Shown here: positions 41,648 to 50,299 of the stretch, piece by piece
Numbering within the stretch: the first letter of the stretch is position 1
Layout of the letters: every line of letters starts with the position of its first letter
Origin: a virus
DNA length: 64,000 nucleotides
IMG/VR virus record: IMGVR_UViG_3300032267_000607
Span: 1-64,000 of that record
Direction: 5' to 3' (one strand)
Position numbers and translations under genes: made by a program
The notes under the pieces: generated by a model
What the model saw: the letters and a program-made list of their open reading frames with translations, nothing else
What the model was told of the DNA's origin: nothing
Database searches by the model: none

Positions 41648-41815
41648 ATGAAAACCTTAAAAGAATTAAAAATAGAATTAAAAGAACTTCAAAACGAACA
41701 CGAGTTTGAATCAACTAACTATCTAAAAAACAATTATAATCTCAAAAAAATAGAAGAAGATATTGTTGAATTACAAGATACAATCAATAAAAGGGAGAAA
41801 TATACAAATGCCTGA
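41648..41815 (+). CDS. Small coiled-coil protein
   Basis: A 55-residue, highly charged helix ([40 protein letters not shown]) with heptad-like leucines. The start at 41648 lies about 18 nt after the promoter start point. It overlaps uvsX by 8 nt. Function unknown. Confidence 0.52.
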   Translation: MKTLKELKIELKELQNEHEFESTNYLKNNYNLKKIEEDIVELQDTINKREKYTNA

Positions 41816-42905
41816 TTTTTTAAAAGACGCAATAAAAGATATTAATAACGAATATGCTGGTACAGCTGATGGTGATTTAGTCGGAGATTCTACATCATTT
41901 GTAGATACTGGATCTTATATATTCAATGCTTTATTATCTGGTAATATCTATGATGGCTTACCAGCAAACAAAATTACTGCATTAGCAGGAGAACCATCAA
42001 GTGGAAAAACATTTTTCACATTAGGAATTTGTAAAACATTTCAAGAATTAGGGAAACAAGCAGGCATTATATACTTTGAAACAGAGGGTGCTATCACTAA
42101 GGATATGTTAGCTGAAAGAGGAATAGATCCTAAAAGATTTGTATTAATACCTGTATCAACAGTACAAGAATTTAGAAATCAAGCTACAAAAATTTGTGAT
42201 AATATTGATAGAGTTCCACTTGAAGCAAGACATCCTATTTTAATTGTATTAGATTCTCTTGGTAATCTTTCAACTGAAAAAGAAGTAAAAGATATTATTG
42301 AAGGAAACGACACACGTGATATGACGAGAGCACAATTAATTCGTGGTGCTTTCAGAGTACTTGCTTTAAGATTATCTAAAATACAAGTTCCTATGATTGT
42401 CACAAACCACACATATGATGTAATTGGGGCTTATGTACCAACAAAAGAAATGGGTGGTGGTTCTGGATTAAAATATGCTGCATCAACAATCGTGTATCTA
42501 TCTAAAACAAAAGACAGAGACAGTGAAAAAAATGTAGTTGGTAATATTGTAAAAGCCACTTTACAAAAATCTAGATTTACAAGAGAGTTTTTGAAAGCTG
42601 AAATAAAACTTTCGTATGAAAAAGGTCTTGACAGATACTATGGATTAATTGACGTTGCAGTTGATGCTGGTATATGGAAAGATGAGGGTGGAAGAATTGA
42701 TGTTGGTGGAACCAAAGTTTTTGGTAAAGCTATTAAAGAAAACCCTGAGAAATATTTTACAAAAGAAGTATTAGATAAAATAAATGAATATACTCAAAAA
42801 GCATTCAGATATGGATCTACTATTGAACTATCAGATAAAGTGAGTGAAATACAACCAGAAGAGAAAAAAGATGGTGGACGAAAAACAAAATCAAAATCCG
42901 AATAA
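41808..42905 (+). CDS. uvsX: UvsX RecA-like recombinase
   Basis: A 365-residue recombinase (T4: 391). Walker A GEPSSGKT at residues 61-68, catalytic Glu region [13 protein letters not shown], Walker [15 protein letters not shown]-binding loop near [12 protein letters not shown], and C-terminal glycine-rich [11 protein letters not shown]. The ATG at 41808 follows AAGGGAGA at proper spacing. It catalyses strand exchange with UvsY (18357) and supports recombination-dependent replication. Confidence 0.95.
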   Translation: MPDFLKDAIKDINNEYAGTADGDLVGDSTSFVDTGSYIFNALLSGNIYDGLPANKITALAGEPSSGKTFFTLGICKTFQELGKQAGIIYFETEGAITKDMLAERGIDPKRFVLIPVSTVQEFRNQATKICDNIDRVPLEARHPILIVLDSLGNLSTEKEVKDIIEGNDTRDMTRAQLIRGAFRVLALRLSKIQVPMIVTNHTYDVIGAYVPTKEMGGGSGLKYAASTIVYLSKTKDRDSEKNVVGNIVKATLQKSRFTREFLKAEIKLSYEKGLDRYYGLIDVAVDAGIWKDEGGRIDVGGTKVFGKAIKENPEKYFTKEVLDKINEYTQKAFRYGSTIELSDKVSEIQPEEKKDGGRKTKSKSE

Positions 42906-43386
42906 ATCGGAAATTCCAGCTACAAGGGAAAATTTATTTCCTTTCATTAATCCTGACTCATATCAGTCTAAAGAAGCATATGAAGCAGCAAGGGATGAGT
43001 ATCTTAAATCACAACCAGTAATTGTACCACCATATGAAACTTTAGAAACTAAAGGTAAATATGGAGCAAATGAACTTAGATTTAAAAATGGAATACTTGA
43101 AAATGTAGTTGTATCCTTTGGTAAAGTATCATTTGAAAATCAAACAGATGGTAATATTAAATTATTCTACGAGTATGATGCTGATGTAGAAAAATCATTA
43201 CATCCATTTAATGTAGAGATACCAGAAAGTAAGCAATTACTTGAAAGACATTTAGGAGACTTTCTTATGGCTTGTATAGAAGAACAAGTTAGAAATAAAA
43301 CTATTTTGTTTAGAGGTGGCAGCGAAGAAATGGAAGCATATACAAAAAAAACTAAAACTGATGAGAATAGAAACAACAATACTTAA
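42871..43386 (+). CDS. Conserved hypothetical between uvsX and helicase 41
   Basis: A 171-residue protein. The ATG at 42871 lies within the uvsX 3' end (35-nt overlap) and is preceded by GAGAAAAAAG; a GTG at 42844 is the alternative. It has a polar N-terminal stretch, [20 protein letters not shown] strands, and an acidic [20 protein letters not shown] segment. It overlaps gene 41 by 26 nt. Family not recognised, though it sits in a replication operon. Confidence 0.6.
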   Translation: MVDEKQNQNPNKSEIPATRENLFPFINPDSYQSKEAYEAARDEYLKSQPVIVPPYETLETKGKYGANELRFKNGILENVVVSFGKVSFENQTDGNIKLFYEYDADVEKSLHPFNVEIPESKQLLERHLGDFLMACIEEQVRNKTILFRGGSEEMEAYTKKTKTDENRNNNT

Positions 43387-44764
43387 AAATTTACTTCATG
43401 ATGAGGATTATGCTCGTAAAGTTGTACCACATTTACGTGAAGAATATTTCCAAGATAAAATTGAAAGAGCAATTGCTAGTCAAATACTAAAGTTTTTTAT
43501 TAAATTTAATAAACCAGCTACAGTTGAAGTTATTGATATTGAACTTGGTAATGATAAAGCTTTATTTGAAACTGATTATCAACAAGCACAAGCTTATACG
43601 AAAGACTTAAAGAATAAAGAAGATATAAATTCTAAGTGGTTAGTTGACGCAACTGAAAAATTTTGTAAAGATAAAGCTGTCTATAATTCTATTATGGATA
43701 GTATTAAAATTATAGATGGTCGTGATAAAGTAAGAAAACAAGACAGTATTCCTTCTTTACTATCTGATGCACTTTCAGTTTCTTTTGATAAATCAGTTGG
43801 TCATGATTATCTTGAAAATGCGGACGATCGTTTTGATTTCTATAAACGTACAGAAGAAAAAATACCATTTGATATAGATTTGTTTAATACTATTACACGT
43901 GGTGGTGTAAGTAATAAAACTTTGAATGTTGCCTTAGCAGGAACAGGAGTTGGTAAATCTTTATTCTTATGTCATTTTGCATCAGCAAATTTAATGAATA
44001 ATCTTAATGTACTCTATATAACTTTAGAGATGTCTGAAGAAAAGATTGCTGAACGTATTGATGCGAATTTATTAAATGTCACTATGGATGAGTTAAAAAT
44101 CCTAGAGAAAATAGATTTTACTTTACGTGTTGATAGAGTGAAAGAAAAAACTAAAGGAAAACTTGTTATAAAAGAGTTTCCTACAGCAACAGCACATGTT
44201 GGTCATTTTAGATCATTACTTGATGAACTAAAAATGAAAAAAGATTTTAAACCAGATGTTATTTACGTGGATTATTTAAATCTATGTGTTTCTGCTAGAT
44301 TAAAATATGGTGGAAATAATAATTCTTACACTGTTATTAAGAGCATAGCAGAGGAATTAAGAGGACTAGCAGTACAATATGATTTACCTATAATGACTGC
44401 TACTCAAACAACAAGACAAGGATTTACTTCTTCTGATTTAGGATTAGAAGATACTTCTGAATCATTCGGTCTTCCAGCAACAGCTGACTTTATGTTTGCG
44501 ATTATTGCTACTGAAGATATGATTAAAGAAGGAATAGCAAGTGTAAAACAATTAAAGAATCGTTATAACGATCCTAATTATTATAAAAGATTTGTCGTTG
44601 GTGTTGAAAGAAACAAGATGAAAGTCTATAATCTTGAAACAGAACATATGAAAAGACATATGGCACTAGCCGACGCAGGAGATTCTACACCTGTATTTGA
44701 TAAAGGAAATATAGGTGAAAGAATAAAGGCAGAAACAACATCATCGTTTAAATTCGATGAATAA
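43361..44764 (+). CDS. 41: Replicative DNA helicase gp41 (DnaB-like)
   Basis: A 467-residue helicase (T4: 475). Walker A GTGVGKS (194-200), the DnaB-type LYITLEMSEEKIAERI segment, Walker B DVIYVDYLNLC and the arginine-finger loop MTATQTTRQGF. The ATG at 43361 gives the family N-terminus [20 protein letters not shown]. No gene 61 primase is recognisable in this window. Confidence 0.94.
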   Translation: MRIETTILKNLLHDEDYARKVVPHLREEYFQDKIERAIASQILKFFIKFNKPATVEVIDIELGNDKALFETDYQQAQAYTKDLKNKEDINSKWLVDATEKFCKDKAVYNSIMDSIKIIDGRDKVRKQDSIPSLLSDALSVSFDKSVGHDYLENADDRFDFYKRTEEKIPFDIDLFNTITRGGVSNKTLNVALAGTGVGKSLFLCHFASANLMNNLNVLYITLEMSEEKIAERIDANLLNVTMDELKILEKIDFTLRVDRVKEKTKGKLVIKEFPTATAHVGHFRSLLDELKMKKDFKPDVIYVDYLNLCVSARLKYGGNNNSYTVIKSIAEELRGLAVQYDLPIMTATQTTRQGFTSSDLGLEDTSESFGLPATADFMFAIIATEDMIKEGIASVKQLKNRYNDPNYYKRFVVGVERNKMKVYNLETEHMKRHMALADAGDSTPVFDKGNIGERIKAETTSSFKFDE

Positions 44765-44779
44765 CATAAAGGAAAAAAG

Positions 44780-46078
44780 ATGACAACAAAAGTGATAACC
44801 GCAGCAACTAAAGTTGATTGTGAGCATTTGCTTGCGACTTTTGTAGATCATTCACACTATGACACTTTGGTGGAATATGATTGTGATTTCTATGCTCCAT
44901 CTGTAGATGGGATAAACAGCGAGAAAAACATTCTGTTTAAGTTTAGAAAAAATTGGTTTACGAAAGAGCAACAAGACTTAGCATATAAAGGTCTTCGAGA
45001 AGCAGCAGTCGAAACACAAAATCGTGGCATAGCAGCAGGACCAAAAGGTTCAAAACTTGGTGGTCGTGACTGGGTGACGGAATATCAAGAAGAAATGCTT
45101 GAAGCATTATCTAAGTATGAAACTACACTTGATGGTTCTAATCCTATAACAACAATCACAGAAAAATATAAAAACAAAGATAAAACAGCAGCAGGAAACA
45201 GAGGATCTGTTTGGCTTAAGAATAAAGTCACTGATGAAGGATTTATCTTTGAAGAGTGGTTAAATGAAATAAAATCATTATCTCGTGATGAAATAGTGAA
45301 AGAAGCAATACGAGTAAAGTCTAAATTGACTTCAACAACTTCATATGCGCAAGCAGTGTGGTCTGGTATTGCTGGATATTTTGATAGATATCCTCGTATT
45401 CCTTATGGAAGAGCAACATCATTTACTGAAAAGAATCCTGAGAAATTTGCTATGGGGTTCCCATTCTTACAAAAACTTTCAGATGGTTTTAAACAATTAC
45501 TGCCTGAACGTTTTGCGAAACAAAAAGAAGCATGTGACAAAATGGATCCAAAGTTTATTATTCCAGGAACTGTATTTACTACAGCGACTGTAAATAAAAC
45601 TTTTAGAACAGCAGCACATAGAGATGCTGGTGATTTAAATGAAGGATTTAGTAATCTTACAGTAGTATCAAACAATGGTAAGTACAAAGGAGGTTATCTA
45701 GTACTACCAGAATACAAAGTTGCTGTAAATATACGTCCAGGAGATTTATTATTAATTAACAATCACGAGGGTATTCATGGAAATACTGAAATGACTGTTG
45801 AAGATCCTGAAGCAGAACGTATTTCTTTCGTTTGTTATTTCAGAGAAAAGATGCTAGAACTTGGCTCTTGGAATTATGAATTAACAAGAAAAAATTACGT
45901 TGAAGATAGACGTAGAAATAAAGACCATCCATTACAAAGAGAACTTTGGAATGGAGTTTCAGAAAATATGTGGAAAGATCAAGAATGGTATGATTATCTA
46001 ACATCTAAATTAGGTAAAGAATCATTATACAAATACCATCCTGAAGCAAATAAATCTTCACTTGAAGCATTTTTTTAA
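44780..46078 (+). CDS. TET/JBP-family 2-oxoglutarate/Fe(II) dioxygenase, candidate DNA-base hydroxylase
   Basis: A 432-residue protein. Residues 273-358 match the TET/JBP catalytic core: AHRD (Fe ligands H280, D282), NEGFSNLTVVS, KYKGGYLVLPEYKVAVNIRPGD in two strands, the distal HGNT (H333) and ERISFVCYF with R347 as a likely 2-oxoglutarate ligand. Known members hydroxylate thymine (JBP1/2) or 5-methylcytosine (TET) in DNA, and phage versions feed further modification. The N-terminal ~270 residues are unrecognised and might contact DNA. The gene follows helicase 41 by 15 nt with an AAAGGAAA site, and precedes a glycosyltransferase by 2 nt. Domain call is by motif; the substrate is unknown. 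Confidence 0.8.
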   Translation: MTTKVITAATKVDCEHLLATFVDHSHYDTLVEYDCDFYAPSVDGINSEKNILFKFRKNWFTKEQQDLAYKGLREAAVETQNRGIAAGPKGSKLGGRDWVTEYQEEMLEALSKYETTLDGSNPITTITEKYKNKDKTAAGNRGSVWLKNKVTDEGFIFEEWLNEIKSLSRDEIVKEAIRVKSKLTSTTSYAQAVWSGIAGYFDRYPRIPYGRATSFTEKNPEKFAMGFPFLQKLSDGFKQLLPERFAKQKEACDKMDPKFIIPGTVFTTATVNKTFRTAAHRDAGDLNEGFSNLTVVSNNGKYKGGYLVLPEYKVAVNIRPGDLLLINNHEGIHGNTEMTVEDPEAERISFVCYFREKMLELGSWNYELTRKNYVEDRRRNKDHPLQRELWNGVSENMWKDQEWYDYLTSKLGKESLYKYHPEANKSSLEAFF

Positions 46079-46080
46079 AC

Positions 46081-47085
46081 ATGTCTCTCCATGAATTTTT
46101 AGGAGAGGAACGAGCACTAGATTGGTATTATACTGCTAATTCTTTAAACAAGGGATTAAAACTTGGTTATCGGAGAGTATCTGGTAAGATAGGATTAACA
46201 AATAAAGAATCTGGTGTTCGTGGCGCATGGGTAGAAAAAAGAATTGCACTCTTTAAGAACTTATTCGCATCTGGTTATTCAATAATTCCTTTTTCAACAC
46301 CAACAGAAGCAACAGCAGCAGATGGATTTACATCTGTTGATACATACACAAATTGTGATATACTTATATTAGAATTTGGTGGAACAAATTTACAATTCTA
46401 TAAAAAAGATTGGGACAAAACAGTTGAACTGATTAAGTCACATTCTGGTAAAATAATATTCATTAACGACGATCCTGATCTACCATTTCTTTGGGAGTTA
46501 TTACCAAATGAAAAATGGGATAGATGGGTAGTCGCAGCAAACGCAACCAACTCTGCAGAAGTTTCAACAATTCTTAAATGCCCAATAGGTGTAAGAGTTG
46601 TAGATTTACCAATGGCGAATGGAATGTCATTTGAATCTTTTTCAAATGGTGATATAGATAAAACTGTTTATATCGGAAGACCAAATGGAAGAACAAAATA
46701 CTTCAAAGAATTTTTAAAGTCATCAAGTCTTGAAATATCAGGAAAACCAAAAGAGTGGACTGATTTTAATATAAACGTTATTGAAAATCCACAACAAAAA
46801 GATCGAAGAAAATTTTATAGAAATTATAAAGGATGTTTAACTGTTTATGATAGTAAGCATAAAACATCTGGATGGAGAACTGGTCGTGCTTTTCATGCAC
46901 TTTATGCTGGTATTCCAGTTTGTGCACCATCTGGAAATAATGGTTTAAATTGGACATATCCTGTAGAAACTGCAGAGGACTTAACTAAATTTACATCGTT
47001 ATCAGATGAAAAACGTAAATTGATTTGGGAAAAACAAAAATCAATTATTCAAAATGAAACAAATATAGATTTAATTTTATTATGA
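46081..47085 (+). CDS. GT-B-like glycosyltransferase, candidate DNA-base glycosyltransferase
   Basis: A 334-residue protein with two Rossmann-like halves. The N-terminal half has strand-loop patterns CDILILEFGG and IIFINDDPDLP; the C-terminal half has VYIGRPNGRTKYFKEFL and the donor-binding-like segment TSGWRTGRAFHALYAGIPVC (262-281), as in GT-B enzymes of phages. It is placed directly behind the TET/JBP gene, so transfer of a sugar to a hydroxylated base is a natural hypothesis. Transfer to a protein or lipid cannot be excluded. It overlaps the next gene by 4 nt. Confidence 0.65.
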   Translation: MSLHEFLGEERALDWYYTANSLNKGLKLGYRRVSGKIGLTNKESGVRGAWVEKRIALFKNLFASGYSIIPFSTPTEATAADGFTSVDTYTNCDILILEFGGTNLQFYKKDWDKTVELIKSHSGKIIFINDDPDLPFLWELLPNEKWDRWVVAANATNSAEVSTILKCPIGVRVVDLPMANGMSFESFSNGDIDKTVYIGRPNGRTKYFKEFLKSSSLEISGKPKEWTDFNINVIENPQQKDRRKFYRNYKGCLTVYDSKHKTSGWRTGRAFHALYAGIPVCAPSGNNGLNWTYPVETAEDLTKFTSLSDEKRKLIWEKQKSIIQNETNIDLILL

Positions 47086-47531
47086 TAGTATCTTACGATA
47101 TGGATGGTGTTCTTGCACTAAACCCACCACCAAATATAAAAAAATGGGGACATATGAATGGGGCTGAAAGAAGAGCAAGAAAAGAATTTCTATATGATTG
47201 GTATAGTTCTGCTGAACTATTATATAAACCAACTGAAGATAAATTTCATGTAATTTCAGCAAGAAAGAAAGACCAACGCACATGGGAAATAACGATGAAT
47301 TGGTTAAATAAATATTTTCCTGGAAGAGTAATTTCATTATCTTTATTAAATGTACCAAGAACTGTGAACAATGTAGTAAAGTTTAAGAATGATGCGATTA
47401 ACTCAATTGGTGCAATCGAGCATACTGAAGATAATAAAAAAGTATTAAGAGGTATTTCAAAAATTAATAAGACTATTAAATTATACTTTTGGGAAAAGGA
47501 TATGACAAACAAGGAAATATTCAATGGCTAA
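47082..47531 (+). CDS. HAD-superfamily phosphatase-like protein
   Basis: A 149-residue protein with HAD motifs: DMDGVL (nucleophile D6, D8), HVISAR (motif II Ser), a candidate Lys in VKFKNDAI, and EHTEDN (acidic motif III). Small phage HADs include 5'-nucleotidases and polynucleotide 3'-phosphatases. Given the neighbours, a nucleotide or sugar-nucleotide phosphatase is possible. It overlaps the genes on both sides, so it is translated with the modification cluster. Confidence 0.68.
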   Translation: MIVSYDMDGVLALNPPPNIKKWGHMNGAERRARKEFLYDWYSSAELLYKPTEDKFHVISARKKDQRTWEITMNWLNKYFPGRVISLSLLNVPRTVNNVVKFKNDAINSIGAIEHTEDNKKVLRGISKINKTIKLYFWEKDMTNKEIFNG

Positions 47532-48114
47532 AAACTATTTTCATTTAAAACTTCCTTTTAAAGACCCTTTAAGTGAAAAAGGTATGACGTGGTTTCACAA
47601 TCTACCACCTTGTTTTATACAAGTACCAAATCAATATTTTAATCCAGAAGCTGTTGAGTTTTTTAAAAAACATAAATTACTCTATTGGGATGCTGAGGTT
47701 TTTTCATTTCCTGCAAATTACAAAATGGAAATACATGTTGATGCTGTTGAGTTTTCAGAAAAATGTAAATTAAATTGGGCTTATAGTAAAGGAGACCATC
47801 ATAATCTTTGGTTTAAACCAAAACCATCTTGGATACCAAGAGCAACTGACGGAGAACAAAACGATGGACGTTATGATGACTACAGCTACACTTTTGAAGA
47901 AAATGAAGTTGAAGAAGTTGAAAGAACTACTGTAAGAACACCAACTTGTATAGTAAGTGGTCAGCCACATAGTGTGCGAACATATAGTGAGCCAAGAAAA
48001 GCAATTTCTGTCACTCTATATCCATATGGAACTAATCCACCAGCTTTACCAAAAGACTGGGGAATGCCAATATCAAACATGAAAGAGGTTTTAAATGATT
48101 ACATCGTTGATTAG
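47524..48114 (+). CDS. Small 2OG-Fe(II) dioxygenase-fold protein, paralogue A
   Basis: A 196-residue protein with a double-stranded beta-helix pattern: IHVD (H71, D73), KLNWAYSKGDHHNLWFKPKP, then QPHSVRTYSEPRKAISVTLYP with H149 and R158 as candidate third Fe ligand and 2OG anchor. The protein at 48376 shares the layout (HID, KMNFSYGDSNAYMEWFK, PHGLNCENSDIK). Function unknown; may hydroxylate a small molecule, protein or base. Confidence 0.6.
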   Translation: MAKNYFHLKLPFKDPLSEKGMTWFHNLPPCFIQVPNQYFNPEAVEFFKKHKLLYWDAEVFSFPANYKMEIHVDAVEFSEKCKLNWAYSKGDHHNLWFKPKPSWIPRATDGEQNDGRYDDYSYTFEENEVEEVERTTVRTPTCIVSGQPHSVRTYSEPRKAISVTLYPYGTNPPALPKDWGMPISNMKEVLNDYIVD

Positions 48115-48271
48115 AACAATCCTTTGGGGATTTGTTAATATTTTATTCTGGATAGTTATAGCAACACTATTCTCTCTTATGATATTTACAATATTCATAG
48201 GATATGCACTTGAAAGAATGGGGCATTTTATAGATTGGGTATTTAAACATGAAAAGAAATCCAGTAGCTAA
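48095..48271 (+). CDS. Small membrane protein
   Basis: A 58-residue protein: long hydrophobic helix (LWGFVNILFWIVIATLFSLM, continuing IFTIFIGYAL), then a basic tail (VFKHEKKSSS). It begins 20 nt inside the preceding gene and overlaps the next by 23 nt. Function unknown. Confidence 0.5.
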   Translation: MITSLIRTILWGFVNILFWIVIATLFSLMIFTIFIGYALERMGHFIDWVFKHEKKSSS

Positions 48272-48383
48272 ATCTTTAAGAACACCCAAATTTAAACAAA
48301 AGATTGTAAAGAATAAAAAACAGTATAGCAGAAAAAATAAAACAATAGAAGAAATTAATCATCACTTTGAAATATATGAATAA
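48249..48383 (+). CDS. Small basic protein, DUF7230-like
   Basis: A 44-residue, strongly basic protein beginning RNPVAKSLRTPKFKQKIV. The RNPVAK start matches a small family I recall as DUF7230 in phages and bacteria, of unknown function, possibly nucleic-acid binding. It overlaps the genes on both sides. Confidence 0.62.
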   Translation: MKRNPVAKSLRTPKFKQKIVKNKKQYSRKNKTIEEINHHFEIYE

Positions 48384-48972
48384 ACAATACGATTCTAATT
48401 TTTTTTTTCATTTAAAAGAACAATTTGATCCACTACAAAATATGGAAATAATTAAAAAATTTCCTACAGGAAAACATATTTTAGATAAAAATTATGCATC
48501 ACCTAATCTTAAATCTTTTGAAACTGATATATTCGAAATAGCTCAAATAGAGTTATTCGTCACTCCAGCTGGAGGAAAACTAGGTACTCATATTGATTCA
48601 GGATCACCAAGTGGTTCAGTTAAAATGAATTTTAGTTATGGTGATTCTAATGCTTATATGGAATGGTTTAAATTTAAAAACGGAATGGCTATACCTGTAA
48701 ATGAATGGATTGATGCTAGAGATTCTGAGATGGATCAAGAGACAGATCAAGATAAAATCACATTAAGATATCGCGATAATGATTGTGAACTTATTTGTTC
48801 AGAACTTATAAGAAGACCATCAATTGTAAATGTTTCAATTCCCCATGGATTAAATTGTGAAAACAGTGATATAAAATGTATGACTGTTGCTGTTCTATTT
48901 GAACAATATTTAAATAATGAATGGAATAAAATTACAATGCCAAAGGCATTAGAATTATGGGGTGATAGATGA
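48376..48972 (+). CDS. Small 2OG-Fe(II) dioxygenase-fold protein, paralogue B
   Basis: A 198-residue paralogue of the protein at 47524. Putative Fe ligands are THIDSG (H72, D74) and IPHGLN (H157), with K167 where paralogue A has Arg. VKMNFSYGDSNAYMEWFKFK corresponds to A's KLNWAYSKGDHHNLWFK. The ATG at 48376 overlaps the preceding stop. The duplicated pair may act on related substrates or form a heterodimer. Confidence 0.6.
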   Translation: MNKQYDSNFFFHLKEQFDPLQNMEIIKKFPTGKHILDKNYASPNLKSFETDIFEIAQIELFVTPAGGKLGTHIDSGSPSGSVKMNFSYGDSNAYMEWFKFKNGMAIPVNEWIDARDSEMDQETDQDKITLRYRDNDCELICSELIRRPSIVNVSIPHGLNCENSDIKCMTVAVLFEQYLNNEWNKITMPKALELWGDR

Positions 48973-49199
48973 AATATAGAATAACTCCACGAAGAACTTT
49001 AGTAAAAACATTGATCTATAGAATATGGGTAATACTTTCTTCTTATATAGTAATTGTTTTGACAGGACAGACTTGGACTCAAGCATTACTGCCCACAATA
49101 ATATTGAATGTACTTTGGTCAATTTCTTATTACAATTATGATAGGTTATGGCAGAAGATTGAATGGGGTATTGAACCAATGAGAAAGAAAAGAAAATAA
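48969..49199 (+). CDS. DUF2061-like membrane protein
   Basis: A 76-residue protein with two membrane segments (YRIWVILSSYIVIVLTG and ALLPTIILNVLWSISYY) and a C-terminal RLWQKIEWG. The order TLVKTLIYRIW, then a T/G turn and the YYNYDRLW pattern, resembles DUF2061 small membrane proteins found in bacteria and marine phages. Function unknown. Confidence 0.65.
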   Translation: MKYRITPRRTLVKTLIYRIWVILSSYIVIVLTGQTWTQALLPTIILNVLWSISYYNYDRLWQKIEWGIEPMRKKRK

Positions 49200-49200
49200 T

Positions 49201-49356
49201 ATGAATAAACAATATAATGAATATGATTCGTTCGATTCTAATTGGTCAGCTGAAATAGAATCAATAAATCCATCAGGGCAAAGTCAAGGAAACGAAGAAG
49301 TTGACAATTACAAAACATCATCACTTTGGGAAGTTATTAAGGATATGTTTGAATGA
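49201..49356 (+). CDS. Small acidic protein
   Basis: A 51-residue acidic protein (SFDSNWSAEIESINPSGQSQ and a C-terminal helix SSLWEVIKDMFE). It starts 1 nt after the previous stop and its stop overlaps the next ATG (ATGA). No family recognised. Confidence 0.48.
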   Translation: MNKQYNEYDSFDSNWSAEIESINPSGQSQGNEEVDNYKTSSLWEVIKDMFE

Positions 49357-49574
49357 AAGATCGTTTAAACAAAGCTTGGGAGTTTGAAATAATACTTAAC
49401 GAGAGCAAAAATAAAATAAAATCTTGGTTTTATTCTGACACTGAAGAAGATGCGAAAAATAGAATTGAAAATTATATGAATGCTAAAATTATTTCTTTAA
49501 AAGAAATACCAAAGCCAGAACTATATTATGCTGATAATAAAAAAAATAAAGTTATTAAAGAAAACAAAGTTTGA
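49353..49574 (+). CDS. Small hypothetical protein
   Basis: A 73-residue protein: NKAWEFEIILNESKNKIKSW, a strand-helix YSDTEEDAKNRIENYMNAKI, and a basic tail. Similar short proteins of this pattern occur in marine phage accessory operons. Its function is unknown. Confidence 0.52.
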   Translation: MKDRLNKAWEFEIILNESKNKIKSWFYSDTEEDAKNRIENYMNAKIISLKEIPKPELYYADNKKNKVIKENKV

Positions 49575-49797
49575 TTCTTTCGCAAGATGGACTGCAGCAA
49601 TTGCAGGCATTTTTGCAGCACTTTGCACTGGAAGTGCAGTGTTATCTTTTCAAGTTTGGGGATGGGTACTCGCTTTTATATCTTCTAGTTGTTGGTTCTA
49701 TGCAGCAAGTGTAGATTCAGATAAACCACGTATTTTAATGAACTGTTTCTATGTAATTTGGTCTTTAATTGCTATAATTAATTGGATTCGTTTTTAA
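49528..49797 (+). CDS. Small three-helix membrane protein
   Basis: An 89-residue protein from the ATG at 49528 (47-nt overlap with the previous gene; a later non-ATG start is possible). Hydrophobic segments are ARWTAAIAGIFAALCTGSAV, VWGWVLAFISSSCWFYAAS and LMNCFYVIWSLIAIINWI. It ends the early-type gene run just before a late promoter box. Confidence 0.55.
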   Translation: MLIIKKIKLLKKTKFDSFARWTAAIAGIFAALCTGSAVLSFQVWGWVLAFISSSCWFYAASVDSDKPRILMNCFYVIWSLIAIINWIRF

Positions 49798-49798
49798 C

Positions 49799-49805
49799 CT
49801 AAATA
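49799..49805 (+). promoter_or_regulatory. Candidate late promoter box, leaderless
   Basis: ACCTAAATAATG lies at the end of the preceding gene. The box ends 5 nt before the ATG at 49811, so a T4-like late start would make the mRNA leaderless. It marks the switch to the second late cluster. Confidence 0.55.
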
Positions 49806-49810
49806 ATGGT

Positions 49811-50299
49811 ATGGCATATATTACTTTTAGAGGGGGAACAAAAGAACAGAAAAAACTAGCTAAATCATTAGCTGAGTTTTGTCTTAAAAAACTCATTTCA
49901 TCTCGTCTAAGTAATACATTAGATATTCGTATAGTATTTAAACCAACACTCTACACAAAAACAGAGTCGTATGGTGAAACTACCTATTATGAAGATTCAA
50001 ATATACCACCAAAAGACTTCCTTGTAGAAATAGATTCAAAATTAAAAATGAGAAGTATGCTTGAAACAATTGCTCACGAGTTGGTTCATGTAAAACAATG
50101 GGCTACTGGTGAGATGAGAGAAACTAAAGATAATTTTATTACTAAATTTAAAAAAGACACCATTAATTCAAACAAAGTAAATTATTGGGATCAACCATGG
50201 GAAATAGAAGCGATGGGTAGAGAAGAAGGATTGTTTATTCAATGGGTTGAAGAAATGAATTTGTCTGAACAAACTTGGACTAAACGAAAGTATTTCTAA
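49811..50299 (+). CDS. SprT-like zinc metallopeptidase
   Basis: A 162-residue protein with the zinc motif HELVHVKQW (HExxH at about residues 94-98) after LETIA, as in SprT/minigluzincin-type peptidases. A later Glu-containing segment PWEIEAMGREEGLF could supply the third ligand. Its position in a late operon suggests a virion-assembly or internal protein role. The substrate is unknown. Confidence 0.68.
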   Translation: MAYITFRGGTKEQKKLAKSLAEFCLKKLISSRLSNTLDIRIVFKPTLYTKTESYGETTYYEDSNIPPKDFLVEIDSKLKMRSMLETIAHELVHVKQWATGEMRETKDNFITKFKKDTINSNKVNYWDQPWEIEAMGREEGLFIQWVEEMNLSEQTWTKRKYF

